DNA of 64,000 nucleotides from Cellulosimicrobium cellulans (GCF_016907755.1 NZ_JAFBCN010000001.1:620001-684000); one strand, 5' to 3'. Numbered from the stretch's first letter, positions 23,118-32,475 are shown. The notes: generated by a model not told the origin, from the sequence alone. A program made the numbers and translations.

Positions 23118-24764
23118 GTGCTCGACCAGCAAGAGCTCCCGCCCGGGCGACCGCCCGAGGCCGCCGCGGACGACCCGGGCGAGGCCGCGCCCCCGGCCGG
23201 GCGGTCCGGCCGCGCGCGCCCGATGGACCGGCCCACGGTCTTCGCCGCCGCGCTGCTCGTCGCCGTCGGCGGGCTCGTCTACGAGCTCATCCTCGGGACG
23301 GCGGCCTCGTACCTGTTCGGCGACTCCGTCGTCGCGTTCTCCGTCGCGACGGGGCTGACGCTGTTCGGCATGGGCCTCGGCTCGCTCCTCGCGCCGCGGC
23401 TCCAGCGCACCGCGGGGCTGAGCTTCGTCCGCAACGAGCTCGTGCTCTCGCTCCTCGGCGGGACGTCGGTGCTCGCGCTGTTCTGGGCGTACGCGTCGAC
23501 CGAGCTCGCGTGGGTCGTGTTCGTGATCCTGTCGCTCGCGATCGGCACGGCGATCGGCGTCGAGATCCCGCTGCTCGTCGCGGTGCTCAAGGAACGGGGG
23601 AGCGAGGGGTCGGTCTCGCTCCTGTCGAAGGTGCTCGCGCTCGACTACTTCGGGGCGCTCGCGGCGTCGCTGCTGTTCCCGTTCCTCCTGCTGCCGTACC
23701 TCGGGCTCGTCCGCACCGCGTTCGCGGTCGCCGTGCTCAACGTCGCGGTCGCGGCGTTCATGCTCGCGCGCATGGGCCACCCGCCGCGCTGGACCGCCCT
23801 CGCCGCCGTGACGCTCGTCGTCCTCCTCGCGGGGTTCGCCGCGTCCACGTGGCTCGAGACGCGCATCAGCGCCGGGATGTACCAGGACCCGGTCGTGGCG
23901 CAGGAGCGCAGCGCGTACCAGCAGGTCGTCGTCACCGAGTACCGCGGCGACACCCGGCTCTACCTGGACAACCAGCTCCAGTTCTCCTCCGTCGACGAGG
24001 CCCGCTACCACGAGACCCTCGCGCACGCGGCGATGACGTCCGTCGCCGCGCCCGCGTCCGTCGCGATCCTCGGCGGCGGCGACGGCCTCCTCGCGCGCGA
24101 GGTGCTGCGGTACGACTCCGTGCAGGAGGTCACGCTCGTCGACCTCGACCCCGCCGTCACCGACCTCGCGCGCGAGAACCGGCTCCTCACCGACCTCAAC
24201 GAGCACGCGCTCGACGACCCGCGCGTGACGGTCGTCAACGCCGACGCCTTCCGCTGGGTCGAGGACACCCCGCAGACGTTCGACGTCGTGCTGGTCGACC
24301 TCGTCGACCCGTCCACGGAGCGCGTCGCCAAGCTCTACTCGCAGGAGTTCTACGGCATGGTCGCCGCGCACCTGCGGCCGGGCGGCGCGTTCGCGACCCA
24401 GGCGACGTCGTCGTACTTCACGCCGGACGCGTTCTGGCAGGTCGTGTCCACCGTCCGCGCCGCGGCGCCCGACCGGGCGGTCGTGCCGCTCACCGTCAAC
24501 GTGCCGTCGTTCGGCGAGTGGGGGTACGCGCTCTCGCTCCCCGGGGGCGAGGTGGCACCCAGGGCGGGAGAGCCCGACGACGTCCCCGGGCTCTTCGCGC
24601 GCACGCCGCTTCCCGAGGGCCTGCGGTTCCACGACGCGGCATCGCTCGCTGCGACCACGCACCTGCCCGCCGACAACCCGCCGCGCGACCTGCCGTCGTC
24701 GACCCTGCTCTCCCCGACCGTGCAGCGCACCTACCAGGAGGACATGCGCGCCTGGCGCTACTGA
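23118..24764 (+). CDS. speE: Membrane-fused polyamine aminopropyltransferase
   Basis: 548 residues. About seven transmembrane helices (residues 38-250) precede a soluble spermidine-synthase fold: the AdoMet-binding AILGGGDGLLAREVL, TLVDLDPAV, then NADAFRWVEDTP and VVLVDLVDPST with the catalytic Asp. It transfers an aminopropyl group from decarboxylated AdoMet to an amine acceptor; putrescine is the classical one, but the membrane fusion and the DUF neighbours suggest an acceptor at or in the membrane. GTG 23118 follows the DUF350 stop directly. Its last seven bases overlap the convergent LLM oxidoreductase gene. Confidence 0.9.
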   Translation: MLDQQELPPGRPPEAAADDPGEAAPPAGRSGRARPMDRPTVFAAALLVAVGGLVYELILGTAASYLFGDSVVAFSVATGLTLFGMGLGSLLAPRLQRTAGLSFVRNELVLSLLGGTSVLALFWAYASTELAWVVFVILSLAIGTAIGVEIPLLVAVLKERGSEGSVSLLSKVLALDYFGALAASLLFPFLLLPYLGLVRTAFAVAVLNVAVAAFMLARMGHPPRWTALAAVTLVVLLAGFAASTWLETRISAGMYQDPVVAQERSAYQQVVVTEYRGDTRLYLDNQLQFSSVDEARYHETLAHAAMTSVAAPASVAILGGGDGLLAREVLRYDSVQEVTLVDLDPAVTDLARENRLLTDLNEHALDDPRVTVVNADAFRWVEDTPQTFDVVLVDLVDPSTERVAKLYSQEFYGMVAAHLRPGGAFATQATSSYFTPDAFWQVVSTVRAAAPDRAVVPLTVNVPSFGEWGYALSLPGGEVAPRAGEPDDVPGLFARTPLPEGLRFHDAASLAATTHLPADNPPRDLPSSTLLSPTVQRTYQEDMRAWRY

Positions 24765-25774
24765 GCGGTGTGCGCCACGGCCTCCAGCGCGTCGAGCGCC
24801 GCGAACGGGTCGTCCGGGCGGGTCGGGTCGGGGCTCGTCGCGACGAGCACGACGCTCGACACCCCGCCCGCGCCGAGCTCGGCGAGCCGGGCGCGGAAGG
24901 CGTCGGGCGGCCCGACGACGGCGAGCGCGTCGACCCACGCGTCCGGCATCGCGGCGGCGAAGGCCTCGGGGGTGTCGCTCGCGTCGCGCAGGGCGCGGAA
25001 GTCGTCGGCGAACGGCAGCGGGTCGATCTGCGCCGACCAGTCCGCCTCGCCCAGGACGGCGAGGTGCGGCCGGACGATCGCGCGGGCGGTCGCGACGTCG
25101 TCGTGCACCGCCCCGAGGGAGAACGCGACCACGCGGTGGGCCGGTGGGGCGGCGTCGCCCGCGCTCGCGCGCCCGGCGTCGATCGCGGCGCGCGCCACGG
25201 CCAGGTACTCCGGGGTCACGGGCATGTCGAGGATCGTCCCGTCGGCGACGCGGCCGGACACCTCGAGCGAGCGCGGGCCGCGCACCCCGGCGAGCACGGG
25301 CGGCGGCGAGGCGGGCGGGGCGTGCAGCGCGACGTCGTCGACCGTGACGTACCGGCCTGACGCCGAGACGCGCTCGCCGTGCAGCAGCGCGCGCACGGCC
25401 GACGTCGTCTCCTCGAGCATCGCGAGCGGGCTCGCGGGCCAGACGCCGATCTGCCGCATCCACGCGGGCATGCCGTGCCCGAGCCCCAGGTGCAGACGGC
25501 CGGGGTGCAGCGCGGCGAGGGTCGCGGCCTCCATCGCGGCGGTCGACGGCGCGCGCGTCGCGGCGGGGAGGATCCCGATGCCGACGGTGAGCCGCTGCGT
25601 CGTGGCCAGGACGGTCGCAGCCTGCGCGATCCCGCCGTGGAACGTCAGGTCCTCGACGACCCACACCTCGTCGAGCCCGACCTCCTCGGCGCGGCGTGCG
25701 AACGGCACGATCTGGTCGGCGGGCAGCTCGCGCGGCAGGATCACGCCGAGCGCGGGGGTCGTCGAGGTCGCCAT
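24758..25774 (-). CDS. LLM-class flavin/F420-dependent oxidoreductase
   Basis: 338 residues with the TIM-barrel pattern of luciferase-like monooxygenases: LGVILPRELPADQIVPFARR, EVWVVEDLTFHGG, LTVGIGILPAATR, LHLGLGHG and VLAGVRGPRSLEVSGRVADG. In actinobacteria many such enzymes use F420; flavin or F420 cannot be told apart here. It is cytosolic, and the substrate is unknown. ATG 25774 is preferred to an upstream start at 25804. It is divergent from the serine hydrolase gene and overlaps the speE end by seven bases tail to tail. Confidence 0.85.
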   Translation of the reverse strand: MATSTTPALGVILPRELPADQIVPFARRAEEVGLDEVWVVEDLTFHGGIAQAATVLATTQRLTVGIGILPAATRAPSTAAMEAATLAALHPGRLHLGLGHGMPAWMRQIGVWPASPLAMLEETTSAVRALLHGERVSASGRYVTVDDVALHAPPASPPPVLAGVRGPRSLEVSGRVADGTILDMPVTPEYLAVARAAIDAGRASAGDAAPPAHRVVAFSLGAVHDDVATARAIVRPHLAVLGEADWSAQIDPLPFADDFRALRDASDTPEAFAAAMPDAWVDALAVVGPPDAFRARLAELGAGGVSSVVLVATSPDPTRPDDPFAALDALEAVAHTAQ

Positions 25775-25874
25775 GCGGCGACCGTACCCTGACAGCGCTC
25801 CCACCTGCGAGGGCCCCCGGTGACCGCCCGCAAAGCCCTGGCCGCAGCCGGAGCGCGGCGCCTACCGTCAAGGC

Positions 25875-27038
25875 ATGACCGCGCTCGACGACGACGCCCT
25901 GGCCGCCCTCGACACCCACCTGCGCGCGGCGGCCGACGCCGACGCGTTCTCCGGCGTCGTCCGGATCGAGCGCGACGGCGACCCGCTCTTCGAGCGCGCG
26001 TACGGCGTCGCGTCGCGCCGCTGGGGCGTCCCGGTCCGCGCGAGCACGCGGTTCGACGTCGCGTCCGTGACCAAGCTGTTCACCGCCGTCGCGGTGCTCC
26101 AGCAGGTCGGGGAAGGGCGGCTCGGGCTCGACGACCGCATCCACGACCACGTGGACCTGGCGGGCACGACGATCCCGCGCGACGTGACGATCCGGCACCT
26201 GCTCACGCACACGTCGGGCATCGCGGACGACGCCGACGAGGAGGCGGGCGAGTCGTACGAGGCGCTGTGGGTCGACCGGCCGAGCTACTCCGTGACGCGC
26301 ACGGCCGACTTCCTCCCGGGGTTCGTCCACAAGGAGCCCAACTTCCCGCCGGGGGAGGGCTGCCGCTATTGCAACGTCGGCTTCGTGCTCGCCGGGCTCG
26401 CGCTGGAGGCCGTCACCGGCAGCACCTACCGCGAGCACGTCCGCGAGCACGTCTTCGCGCGGGCAGGCATGGACCGCTCCGGGTTCTTCCGCATGGACGA
26501 GGCCGAGCCCGACGTCGCGGAGGGCTGGGAGCCCGTCCGCGAGGGCCCGGAGGGCGAGGGGCCCGTCACCGGGTGGCGGCAGAACATCTACTCCTACCCG
26601 CCCGTCGGCTCGCCCGACGGCGGCGCGCACGTCACCGCGCGCGACCTCGCCCGGTTCTGGGCGGCGGTCCGCGGCGGCGAGCTCCTGCCGCCCGACCTCA
26701 CGCGCGCGTTCCTCACGCCGCAGGTCAAGCACGACGACGCCGACACGGACGAGACGGACGACAAGGACGCCGAGGGCGTGGAACGCGCGGCGAGCGTGCA
26801 CTACGGGTTCGGGCTCGAGTTCGAGCTGCTCGCCGACGGCTCCGTGCGCTCCGCGTACAAGGAGGGGATCAACACCGGGTCGAGCGCGATGCTGCGCCAC
26901 TACCCGGACGCGGGCGGATCCGTCCCGGACGGTCTCCCGCCGGCCGGGGTGCCCGGGGTGACGGTCGTCGTCGTGTCCAACGGGGAGGCCGGCGCCTGGG
27001 AGCCGGTCCGGCGGATCGACGCGCTCCTCCTGGAGTGA
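25875..27038 (+). CDS. Serine hydrolase, beta-lactamase/class C-like
   Basis: 387 residues of the beta-lactamase/D-aminopeptidase superfamily. SVTK (in DVASVTKLFTAVA) supplies the nucleophilic serine and lysine, and CRYCNVGFVLAG supplies the tyrosine in the YxN position. HLLTHTSGI is also typical. No signal peptide is seen, so it is probably a cytosolic esterase or peptidase and not a resistance enzyme. The segment DDADTDETDDKDAEG is an acidic insertion of low complexity. It precedes the LacI regulator on the same strand by 70 bases but has no visible link to alpha-galactoside use. Confidence 0.85.
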   Translation: MTALDDDALAALDTHLRAAADADAFSGVVRIERDGDPLFERAYGVASRRWGVPVRASTRFDVASVTKLFTAVAVLQQVGEGRLGLDDRIHDHVDLAGTTIPRDVTIRHLLTHTSGIADDADEEAGESYEALWVDRPSYSVTRTADFLPGFVHKEPNFPPGEGCRYCNVGFVLAGLALEAVTGSTYREHVREHVFARAGMDRSGFFRMDEAEPDVAEGWEPVREGPEGEGPVTGWRQNIYSYPPVGSPDGGAHVTARDLARFWAAVRGGELLPPDLTRAFLTPQVKHDDADTDETDDKDAEGVERAASVHYGFGLEFELLADGSVRSAYKEGINTGSSAMLRHYPDAGGSVPDGLPPAGVPGVTVVVVSNGEAGAWEPVRRIDALLLE

Positions 27039-27071
27039 GCGAGGAACTGCCCCCACACGAGGCGTGGCGCG

Positions 27072-27085
27072 TGCAAACGTAGGTC
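27072..27085. promoter_or_regulatory. LacI-type operator before the regulator gene
   Basis: TGCAAACGTAGGTC differs by one base from the reverse complement of the operator core found twice before the alpha-galactosidase gene (GACCAACGTTTGCA). It lies 24 bases before the regulator start, fitting autoregulation. Confidence 0.6.
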
Positions 27086-27108
27086 GCCATCCGGCGTAAC
27101 CTGCCGGG

Positions 27109-28125
27109 GTGACGAGTCGAGGACACCAGCCGCCGGTGCTGTCGGACGTGGCGGAGCTCGCCGGCGTGAGCATCTCGACGGTGTCGAGAGTGCTCACAGG
27201 GCGTACGCCGGTGAGCCCTCGGCTCAGGGACAAGGTCCAGGCGGCGGTCTCGGAGCTTGGCTACCGGCCCAACGCCGCGGCGCAGACGCTCGTCAGCGGG
27301 CGCCGTTCGACGGTGGCGGTCCTCGCGAGGAACACGTTGCGGTACGGCTACGCCGCCACCCTCCAGGGCATCGAGGAGGCCGCGCGGGCCGCCGGCTACG
27401 TGGTGTCGATCGCCGTCGTGGAGTCCGAGGCGCCGCGCGACCTCGATCGCGCGGTCGACCTCGTCCTGTCGCAGTCGCTGGCGGGAGCGATCGTCGTGGA
27501 GTTCGACTCGCTCGGCGTGCGCACGCTCGAGTCGTTGCCGGACGCGCTGCCCGTCGTCGCGGCGGCCGGTGCTCGGCGCCGGCCGGGTCCGCGACCGCAC
27601 GCGTTCCTCGACGACCAGGCGGGGGGCGAGGAGGCGACGAGCTACCTCCTGGGGCTTGGGCACCGCACCGTGCACCACGTGGCGATCCCGTCGACACGTC
27701 CGCGCAGCGGTCGAACCTGGGGCTGGCGTCGTGCGCTCGAGAGCGCGGGCGTCGAACGGCCTGGCGTGATCCAGGCGAGCTATGACCCGGACTCCGGGTA
27801 CGAGGCCGGGCTGGTGCTCGCGGCGGACCCGGCCGTCACCGCCGTGTTGTGCGGCAACGACGAGCTCGCCATCGGCGTCATGCGCGCCCTCACCGAGCAG
27901 GGCAGGCGAGTGCCCGAGGACGTCAGCGTGGTCGGCTTCGACGACCAGCCGTTCGCGCGCATGTGGAGCCCGCCCCTCACGACGGTCGCCCAGGACTTCG
28001 TCGACCTCGGACGCCGGACGTTCGGGATGCTCGCGCGCTGGGTGGAGACGGGCGAGCGTCCGGAGGACAGCGCTGCCAGGCCAGAGCTCGTCCTCCGGGA
28101 GAGCGCTGCGCCACCTCGGGACTGA
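27109..28125 (+). CDS. LacI-family transcriptional repressor
   Basis: 338 residues. The N-terminal helix-turn-helix LSDVAELAGVSISTVSRVLT is followed by the LacI hinge (NAAAQTLVSGR) and a periplasmic-binding-protein-like sensor domain with a final VPEDVSVVGFDDQPFARM. It most likely represses the adjacent alpha-galactoside operon and itself, since matching sites lie before both. The inducer is presumably an alpha-galactoside or a breakdown product. The GTG start has a poor ribosome site (GGGG directly adjacent), so expression may be low. It is separated from the GH36 gene by 179 bases that hold the two main operators. Confidence 0.9.
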   Translation: MTSRGHQPPVLSDVAELAGVSISTVSRVLTGRTPVSPRLRDKVQAAVSELGYRPNAAAQTLVSGRRSTVAVLARNTLRYGYAATLQGIEEAARAAGYVVSIAVVESEAPRDLDRAVDLVLSQSLAGAIVVEFDSLGVRTLESLPDALPVVAAAGARRRPGPRPHAFLDDQAGGEEATSYLLGLGHRTVHHVAIPSTRPRSGRTWGWRRALESAGVERPGVIQASYDPDSGYEAGLVLAADPAVTAVLCGNDELAIGVMRALTEQGRRVPEDVSVVGFDDQPFARMWSPPLTTVAQDFVDLGRRTFGMLARWVETGERPEDSAARPELVLRESAAPPRD

Positions 28126-28205
28126 CACCCCCTTCTTTCTCCTCCGGCCGCACCGGAAGTCGCGGTCGGCGCGTCGCCCCGCGCCCCGTGACCCGGCACA
28201 CCCGG

Positions 28206-28264
28206 TCTGACCAACGTTTGCAGAGCAGGGGATGTGTGCGCTAACTTCTGACCAACGTTTGCAG
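28206..28264. promoter_or_regulatory. Tandem LacI-type operators before the alpha-galactosidase operon
   Basis: TCTGACCAACGTTTGCAG occurs at 28206-28223 and again, identical, at 28247-28264; start-to-start distance is 41 bases, about four helical turns. The core AACGTT is palindromic, as in LacI-family sites. The second copy ends 40 bases before the GTG of the GH36 gene. Repressor bound at both could cover the promoter. Confidence 0.8.
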
Positions 28265-28304
28265 GAACCCGCACAGGTGCGGGGCGACGAGGGAGTGCGC
28301 GTAC

Positions 28305-30494
28305 GTGGTGAGCACAACGGTGGCCGAGGACGTCCGGGACGCGGACGGGACCCAGGCTTGGCCTCGAGTGGTGCGTCTGGCGGCGGCCGGCGCGGCCGTC
28401 GTCCTCCTGCTCCCGGAGGACGGTCTCCCCGAGGTGCTGCACTGGGGCGCCGACATCGGGGACAGCCCCGAGGACCTCGAGGACCTCGAGAGGGCGACCC
28501 GGCCGGTCCTCGCGACGAACGGCGTCGACCACGGCGTGCGCGTCGCGCTCCTGCCGGAGTCCTGGACGGGCTGGACCGGGACGCCGGGGCTCTCCGGTCA
28601 CCGTGCCGGGGCGAGCTGGTCGCCGCGGTTCCGCCCGACGCGGATCGACGTGGACGAGCACGAGCAGGGCGGATCGGTCGTCGTCCAGGCGCACGACACG
28701 GCTGCTGGCCTGCGCCTCGGGCTGGAGCTGGAGCTGCTCCCCTCGGGTCTGCTCCGGCTGCGTGGACGGGTGACCAACGTCGGGGCCCGGCCGTACACCC
28801 TCGACGGCCTGCGCCTCGCCCTGCCGGTCCCCACGAAGGCGGACGAGATCCTCGACCTCGCCGGGCGCTGGGCCAAGGAGCGAGTCCCGCAGCGGGCCCC
28901 GTTCGTCGTCGGCTCCCACGTCCGCGAGGGCAGGCACGGTCGGACCGGTGCAGACGCGGCGACGGTGCTCGTCGCGGGCGAGCCCGGGTTCGGTTTCGAG
29001 TCGGGGGAGACGTGGGGGGTCCACGTCGCCTTCAGCGGCAACCACGTCGTGTCCGCCGAGCGGACCTTCGACGGTCGCCGGCTCCTCCTGGGCGGCGAGC
29101 TGCTGCTGCCCGGCGAGGTCGAGCTGGCGCCGGAGGAGTCATACACCGGCCCCTGGATCTATGCGAGCCACGCGGACGGGCTCGATGCGCTCGCCGCCCG
29201 GTTCCACGACCACCTGCGCGCGCGCCCCCGGCACCCGCGCTCACCCCGCCCGGTCGTCATGAACGTGTGGGAGGCCGTCTACTTCCACCACGACCTCGAC
29301 CGGCTCAAGGAGCTTGCCGACCTTGCGGCGGAAGTGGGGGTCGAGCGGTTCGTGCTCGACGACGGGTGGTTCGGCGGGCGTCGTGACGACGCCACCGGCC
29401 TCGGCGACTGGGCGGTCTCCGAGGAGGTCTGGGGCGACGGGCGCTTCACCGAGCTCGTCCGGCACGTCAAGGGGCTCGGGATGGAGTTCGGGCTCTGGTT
29501 CGAGCCCGAGATGGTGAACCCCGACTCCGACCTCGCCCGGCGGCACCCGGAGTGGATCCTCCAGGTCGAGGGCAGGCTCCCTGTCGAGGCACGCCACCAG
29601 CAGGTGCTCGACCTCTCGCACCCGGGAGCGTACGAGCACGTGCTCTCCAGCGTCGTCGCCGTCGTCCGCGAGCACGGGGTCGACTTCGTCAAGTGGGACC
29701 ACAACCGCGACCTCGTCGACGCAGGGTCGACGCGCACCGGCCGCGCCGGGGTCCACGAGCAGACGCTCGCCGCCTACCGCCTCATCGACGAGATCCGCGC
29801 GCGGTGCCCGGGCCTGGAGATCGAGTCCTGCTCGTCCGGCGGCGCACGGGTCGACCTCGAGATCCTCGAGAGGACCGACCGGGTATGGGCGTCGGACTGC
29901 ATCGACGCCCACGAGCGGCAGCAGATCCAGCGCTGGACCGCGCAGCTCCTGCCGCCCGAGCTGGTCGGCAGCCACGTGGGGGCGGACCGGGCGCACACGA
30001 CGGGCCGCCGGCTCGACCTCTCGTTCCGGGCCGCGACCGCGGTCTTCGGGCACTTCGGCATCGAGTGGGACCTCTCGGAGGCCGGCGAGGGGGAGCGCGC
30101 GGAGCTCGCAGGCTGGGTCGACTACTACAAGCAGGCGCGGCACCTCGTGCACACGGGTCGTGTGGTGCGCCGGTCGCTCGAGGGTGGTGACCTGTGGCTC
30201 CACGGCGCGGTGAGCCCGGACCGCACGGAGGCGCTGTACGGGCTCACGCTCCGCGAACGCCACGTCACCTGGCCCGCGGGCCGGGTACGGCTGCCCGGCC
30301 TGGACCCTGACGCGACCTACCTCGTCCGCCCCTCCGGCCCGGCCGTCGTCCGGGGCGACGACCCGCGCACCGCCCCCACCTGGTGGGCGGACGGACTGCG
30401 GCTGAGCGGGGCGGCGCTCGGCTCCGTCGGGATCAGCGTCCCGGCGCTCGACCCGGACCAGGCGGTGCTGATCCACGTGGAGGTGGAGAGATGA
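28305..30494 (+). CDS. Alpha-galactosidase, GH36
   Basis: 729 residues, the usual length of GH36 alpha-galactosidases, with an N-terminal beta-sandwich domain (1-320), a TIM barrel and a small C-terminal beta domain. DFVKWDHNRD gives the nucleophile Asp465; ASDCIDAHERQQIQ gives the acid/base, about Asp531. ESCSSGGARVD and FGLWFEPEMVNPDS are further GH36 motifs. No signal peptide, so it acts in the cytosol on imported oligosaccharides such as melibiose or raffinose-type sugars. GAGGGAG lies about eight bases before GTG 28305. It begins the importer operon and overlaps the first permease gene (ATGA). Confidence 0.93.
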   Translation: MVSTTVAEDVRDADGTQAWPRVVRLAAAGAAVVLLLPEDGLPEVLHWGADIGDSPEDLEDLERATRPVLATNGVDHGVRVALLPESWTGWTGTPGLSGHRAGASWSPRFRPTRIDVDEHEQGGSVVVQAHDTAAGLRLGLELELLPSGLLRLRGRVTNVGARPYTLDGLRLALPVPTKADEILDLAGRWAKERVPQRAPFVVGSHVREGRHGRTGADAATVLVAGEPGFGFESGETWGVHVAFSGNHVVSAERTFDGRRLLLGGELLLPGEVELAPEESYTGPWIYASHADGLDALAARFHDHLRARPRHPRSPRPVVMNVWEAVYFHHDLDRLKELADLAAEVGVERFVLDDGWFGGRRDDATGLGDWAVSEEVWGDGRFTELVRHVKGLGMEFGLWFEPEMVNPDSDLARRHPEWILQVEGRLPVEARHQQVLDLSHPGAYEHVLSSVVAVVREHGVDFVKWDHNRDLVDAGSTRTGRAGVHEQTLAAYRLIDEIRARCPGLEIESCSSGGARVDLEILERTDRVWASDCIDAHERQQIQRWTAQLLPPELVGSHVGADRAHTTGRRLDLSFRAATAVFGHFGIEWDLSEAGEGERAELAGWVDYYKQARHLVHTGRVVRRSLEGGDLWLHGAVSPDRTEALYGLTLRERHVTWPAGRVRLPGLDPDATYLVRPSGPAVVRGDDPRTAPTWWADGLRLSGAALGSVGISVPALDPDQAVLIHVEVER

Positions 30495-31423
30495 GCGCGG
30501 AGACGAGTACGCGTCCGGCAGCCCCAGCCCGGGCGGCTCGGCGGCGGTCGCAGGAGGTGCGGAACCTCCCCGCGGCACTGCTGTTCGTGCTGCCCGCCGG
30601 CATCGGGTTCCTCGTGTTCTTCCTGTGGCCGACGCTTCGGGGGATCTGGCTGAGCTTCACCGACTCCACCGCGTTCAACGCCGGCGGCTTCGTCGGGCTC
30701 GAGAACTACCAGCGGATGGTCGCGGACCCGGTCTTCTGGAACGCCTTCAAGGTGACCATCTGGTACGTGCTGCTCAACATCGGGCTCCAGACGGTGCTCG
30801 CCGTGGTGGTCGCGGTGCTCATGCACCGGCTCACGCAGTCGATGGCGATCCGCGGCATCGTCCTCACCCCGTACCTCGTGTCCAACGTCGTCGCGGCGAT
30901 GCTCTTCCTGATGCTGCTCGACTACCAGCTCGGGTTCGTGAACGAGCTGGTCGAGACGCTCGGCGGCGACCGCATCATGTTCTTCGGCGACCAGTCCCTC
31001 GTGATCCCCACGATCGCCCTGGTGAACGTGTGGCGCCACCTCGGGTACACGGCGCTGCTGCTCTTCGCCGGGCTGCAGACGATCCCGGAGAACCTCTACG
31101 AGGCGGGCCGCGTGGACGGCGCGTCCGAGCTGCGCATGTTCCGCTCGATCACGATGCCGCTCCTGCGCCCCTACCTGGGCCTCGTGCTCATCGTCACGAT
31201 GATCGGTTCGTTCCAGGTCTTCGACACGGTGTCGGTCGCGACCCAGGGCGGGCCGGCGAACGCCTCGAACGTCATCCAGTACTACATCTACCAGGTCGCC
31301 TTCAGCCGCGGGTACGACTTCGGGTACGCGTCGGCCATGTCGGTCGCCCTGCTCGTGGTGCTCGCCGTGATCGCGGTCGTCCAGTTCCGGCTCACCCGGG
31401 CCAACCAGAACGACATGGCGTGA
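30491..31423 (+). CDS. Carbohydrate ABC transporter permease (MalF-like)
   Basis: 310 residues with six transmembrane helices and the EAA loop EAGRVDGASELRMFRSITMP that docks the ATPase. The start overlaps the end of the alpha-galactosidase gene (ATGA), showing coupling. It pairs with the MalG-like permease and the lipoprotein encoded next. No ATPase gene is present in the operon; such CUT1 systems commonly borrow a shared MsmK-type ATPase encoded elsewhere. Alpha-galactosides are the inferred cargo. Confidence 0.9.
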   Translation: MSAETSTRPAAPARAARRRSQEVRNLPAALLFVLPAGIGFLVFFLWPTLRGIWLSFTDSTAFNAGGFVGLENYQRMVADPVFWNAFKVTIWYVLLNIGLQTVLAVVVAVLMHRLTQSMAIRGIVLTPYLVSNVVAAMLFLMLLDYQLGFVNELVETLGGDRIMFFGDQSLVIPTIALVNVWRHLGYTALLLFAGLQTIPENLYEAGRVDGASELRMFRSITMPLLRPYLGLVLIVTMIGSFQVFDTVSVATQGGPANASNVIQYYIYQVAFSRGYDFGYASAMSVALLVVLAVIAVVQFRLTRANQNDMA

Positions 31424-31430
31424 GGTTCCG

Positions 31431-32381
31431 ATGACCACCACAGCTCCAGCACCCGTCGCGGCACCGACCGAGCAGGCCCCGACCGAGGCGACGACCCGTC
31501 GTCGGCCCCGGATCACCCCAGGCCGCGTCCTCGGCTGGGTCGTGCTCGTGCTCCTCATGATCGTGACGATCTTCCCGTTCTACTGGATGTTGCGGACGGC
31601 GCTGTCCACCAACGCGGCACTGCCCGGAGGCGCCGCGGACCCGCTGCCCGTCGGGTTCAGCTGGGAGGGCTTCCGCCGCGCGCTCGGGCTCGCCACGGCG
31701 CAGGAGTCGCTCGCCGACGGCGGGTCCGGCGCCTCGATGGACTTCCCGCGGTACCTGCTGAACTCCGTCGTCGTCGCGACCCTAGTCACGGTGTGCCAGG
31801 TGTTCTTCTCCGCGATGGCCGCGTATGCGTTCGCGCGGCTGCGGTGGCCGGGTCGCGACGCCGTCTACGCGGTCTTCCTCACCGGCCTGATGGTCCCGAC
31901 CATCTTCACGCTCCTGCCGAACTTCCTCCTGGTGCGCGACCTCGGCCTGCTCGACACGCTGCCGGGGATCGCGCTCCCGACGATGCTCATGACCCCGTTC
32001 GCGGTGTTCTTCCTCCGGCAGTTCTTCGCCGGGATCAGCTTCGAGATCGAAGAGGCGGCGAAGCTCGACGGAGCCGGGCGGTTCAGGACGTTCTTCACGA
32101 TCGTCCTGCCCATGGCCTCGCCCGCCGTGGTGACCCTTGCGGTCCTCACCTACATCACGGCGTGGAACGACTATCTGTGGCCGTTGCTCGTGAGCCAGTC
32201 CGACGACTCACGAGTGCTCACCCTCGCGCTCGGGATCTTCCGGGCGCAGTCCCCCCAGGCATCTCCGGACTGGGCCGGCCTCATGGCGGCGACGCTGCTC
32301 GCAGCGCTGCCGATGCTCCTGCTCTTCCTCGCGTTCGCGAAGAGGATCGTCAACTCGATCGGCTTCACGGGAATCAAGTAG
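31431..32381 (+). CDS. Carbohydrate ABC transporter permease (MalG-like)
   Basis: 316 residues. A Thr/Pro/Ala-rich cytoplasmic N-terminus of about 30 residues precedes the first helix (LGWVVLVLLMIVTIFPFYWM); six helices in all. The EAA loop EEAAKLDGAGRFRTFFTIVL is present. The insertion GLATAQESLADGGSGASMD in the first outer loop is somewhat longer than in many CUT1 permeases. It follows the MalF-like gene by seven bases and completes the membrane pore. Confidence 0.9.
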   Translation: MTTTAPAPVAAPTEQAPTEATTRRRPRITPGRVLGWVVLVLLMIVTIFPFYWMLRTALSTNAALPGGAADPLPVGFSWEGFRRALGLATAQESLADGGSGASMDFPRYLLNSVVVATLVTVCQVFFSAMAAYAFARLRWPGRDAVYAVFLTGLMVPTIFTLLPNFLLVRDLGLLDTLPGIALPTMLMTPFAVFFLRQFFAGISFEIEEAAKLDGAGRFRTFFTIVLPMASPAVVTLAVLTYITAWNDYLWPLLVSQSDDSRVLTLALGIFRAQSPQASPDWAGLMAATLLAALPMLLLFLAFAKRIVNSIGFTGIK

Positions 32382-32475
32382 CCGCTCGTCACCAGGGGGC
32401 TCACGGGTACGGCGGCCGTCGGACCCGACAACCATTCCGCACCATCGACGCGGATGTCTGCGAAAGGGAACAACG

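Noticed and set aside
24758-24764. Seven-base tail-to-tail overlap of speE and the LLM gene as a regulatory feature
   Set aside because: Short convergent overlaps are common in compact genomes and nothing further supports a function.
22941-27233. A 1430-codon minus-strand open frame over the speE-to-LacI region
   Set aside because: It is a high-GC shadow: the plus-strand genes beneath it have clear domains, while its own product is Arg/Glu/Asp-rich low complexity.
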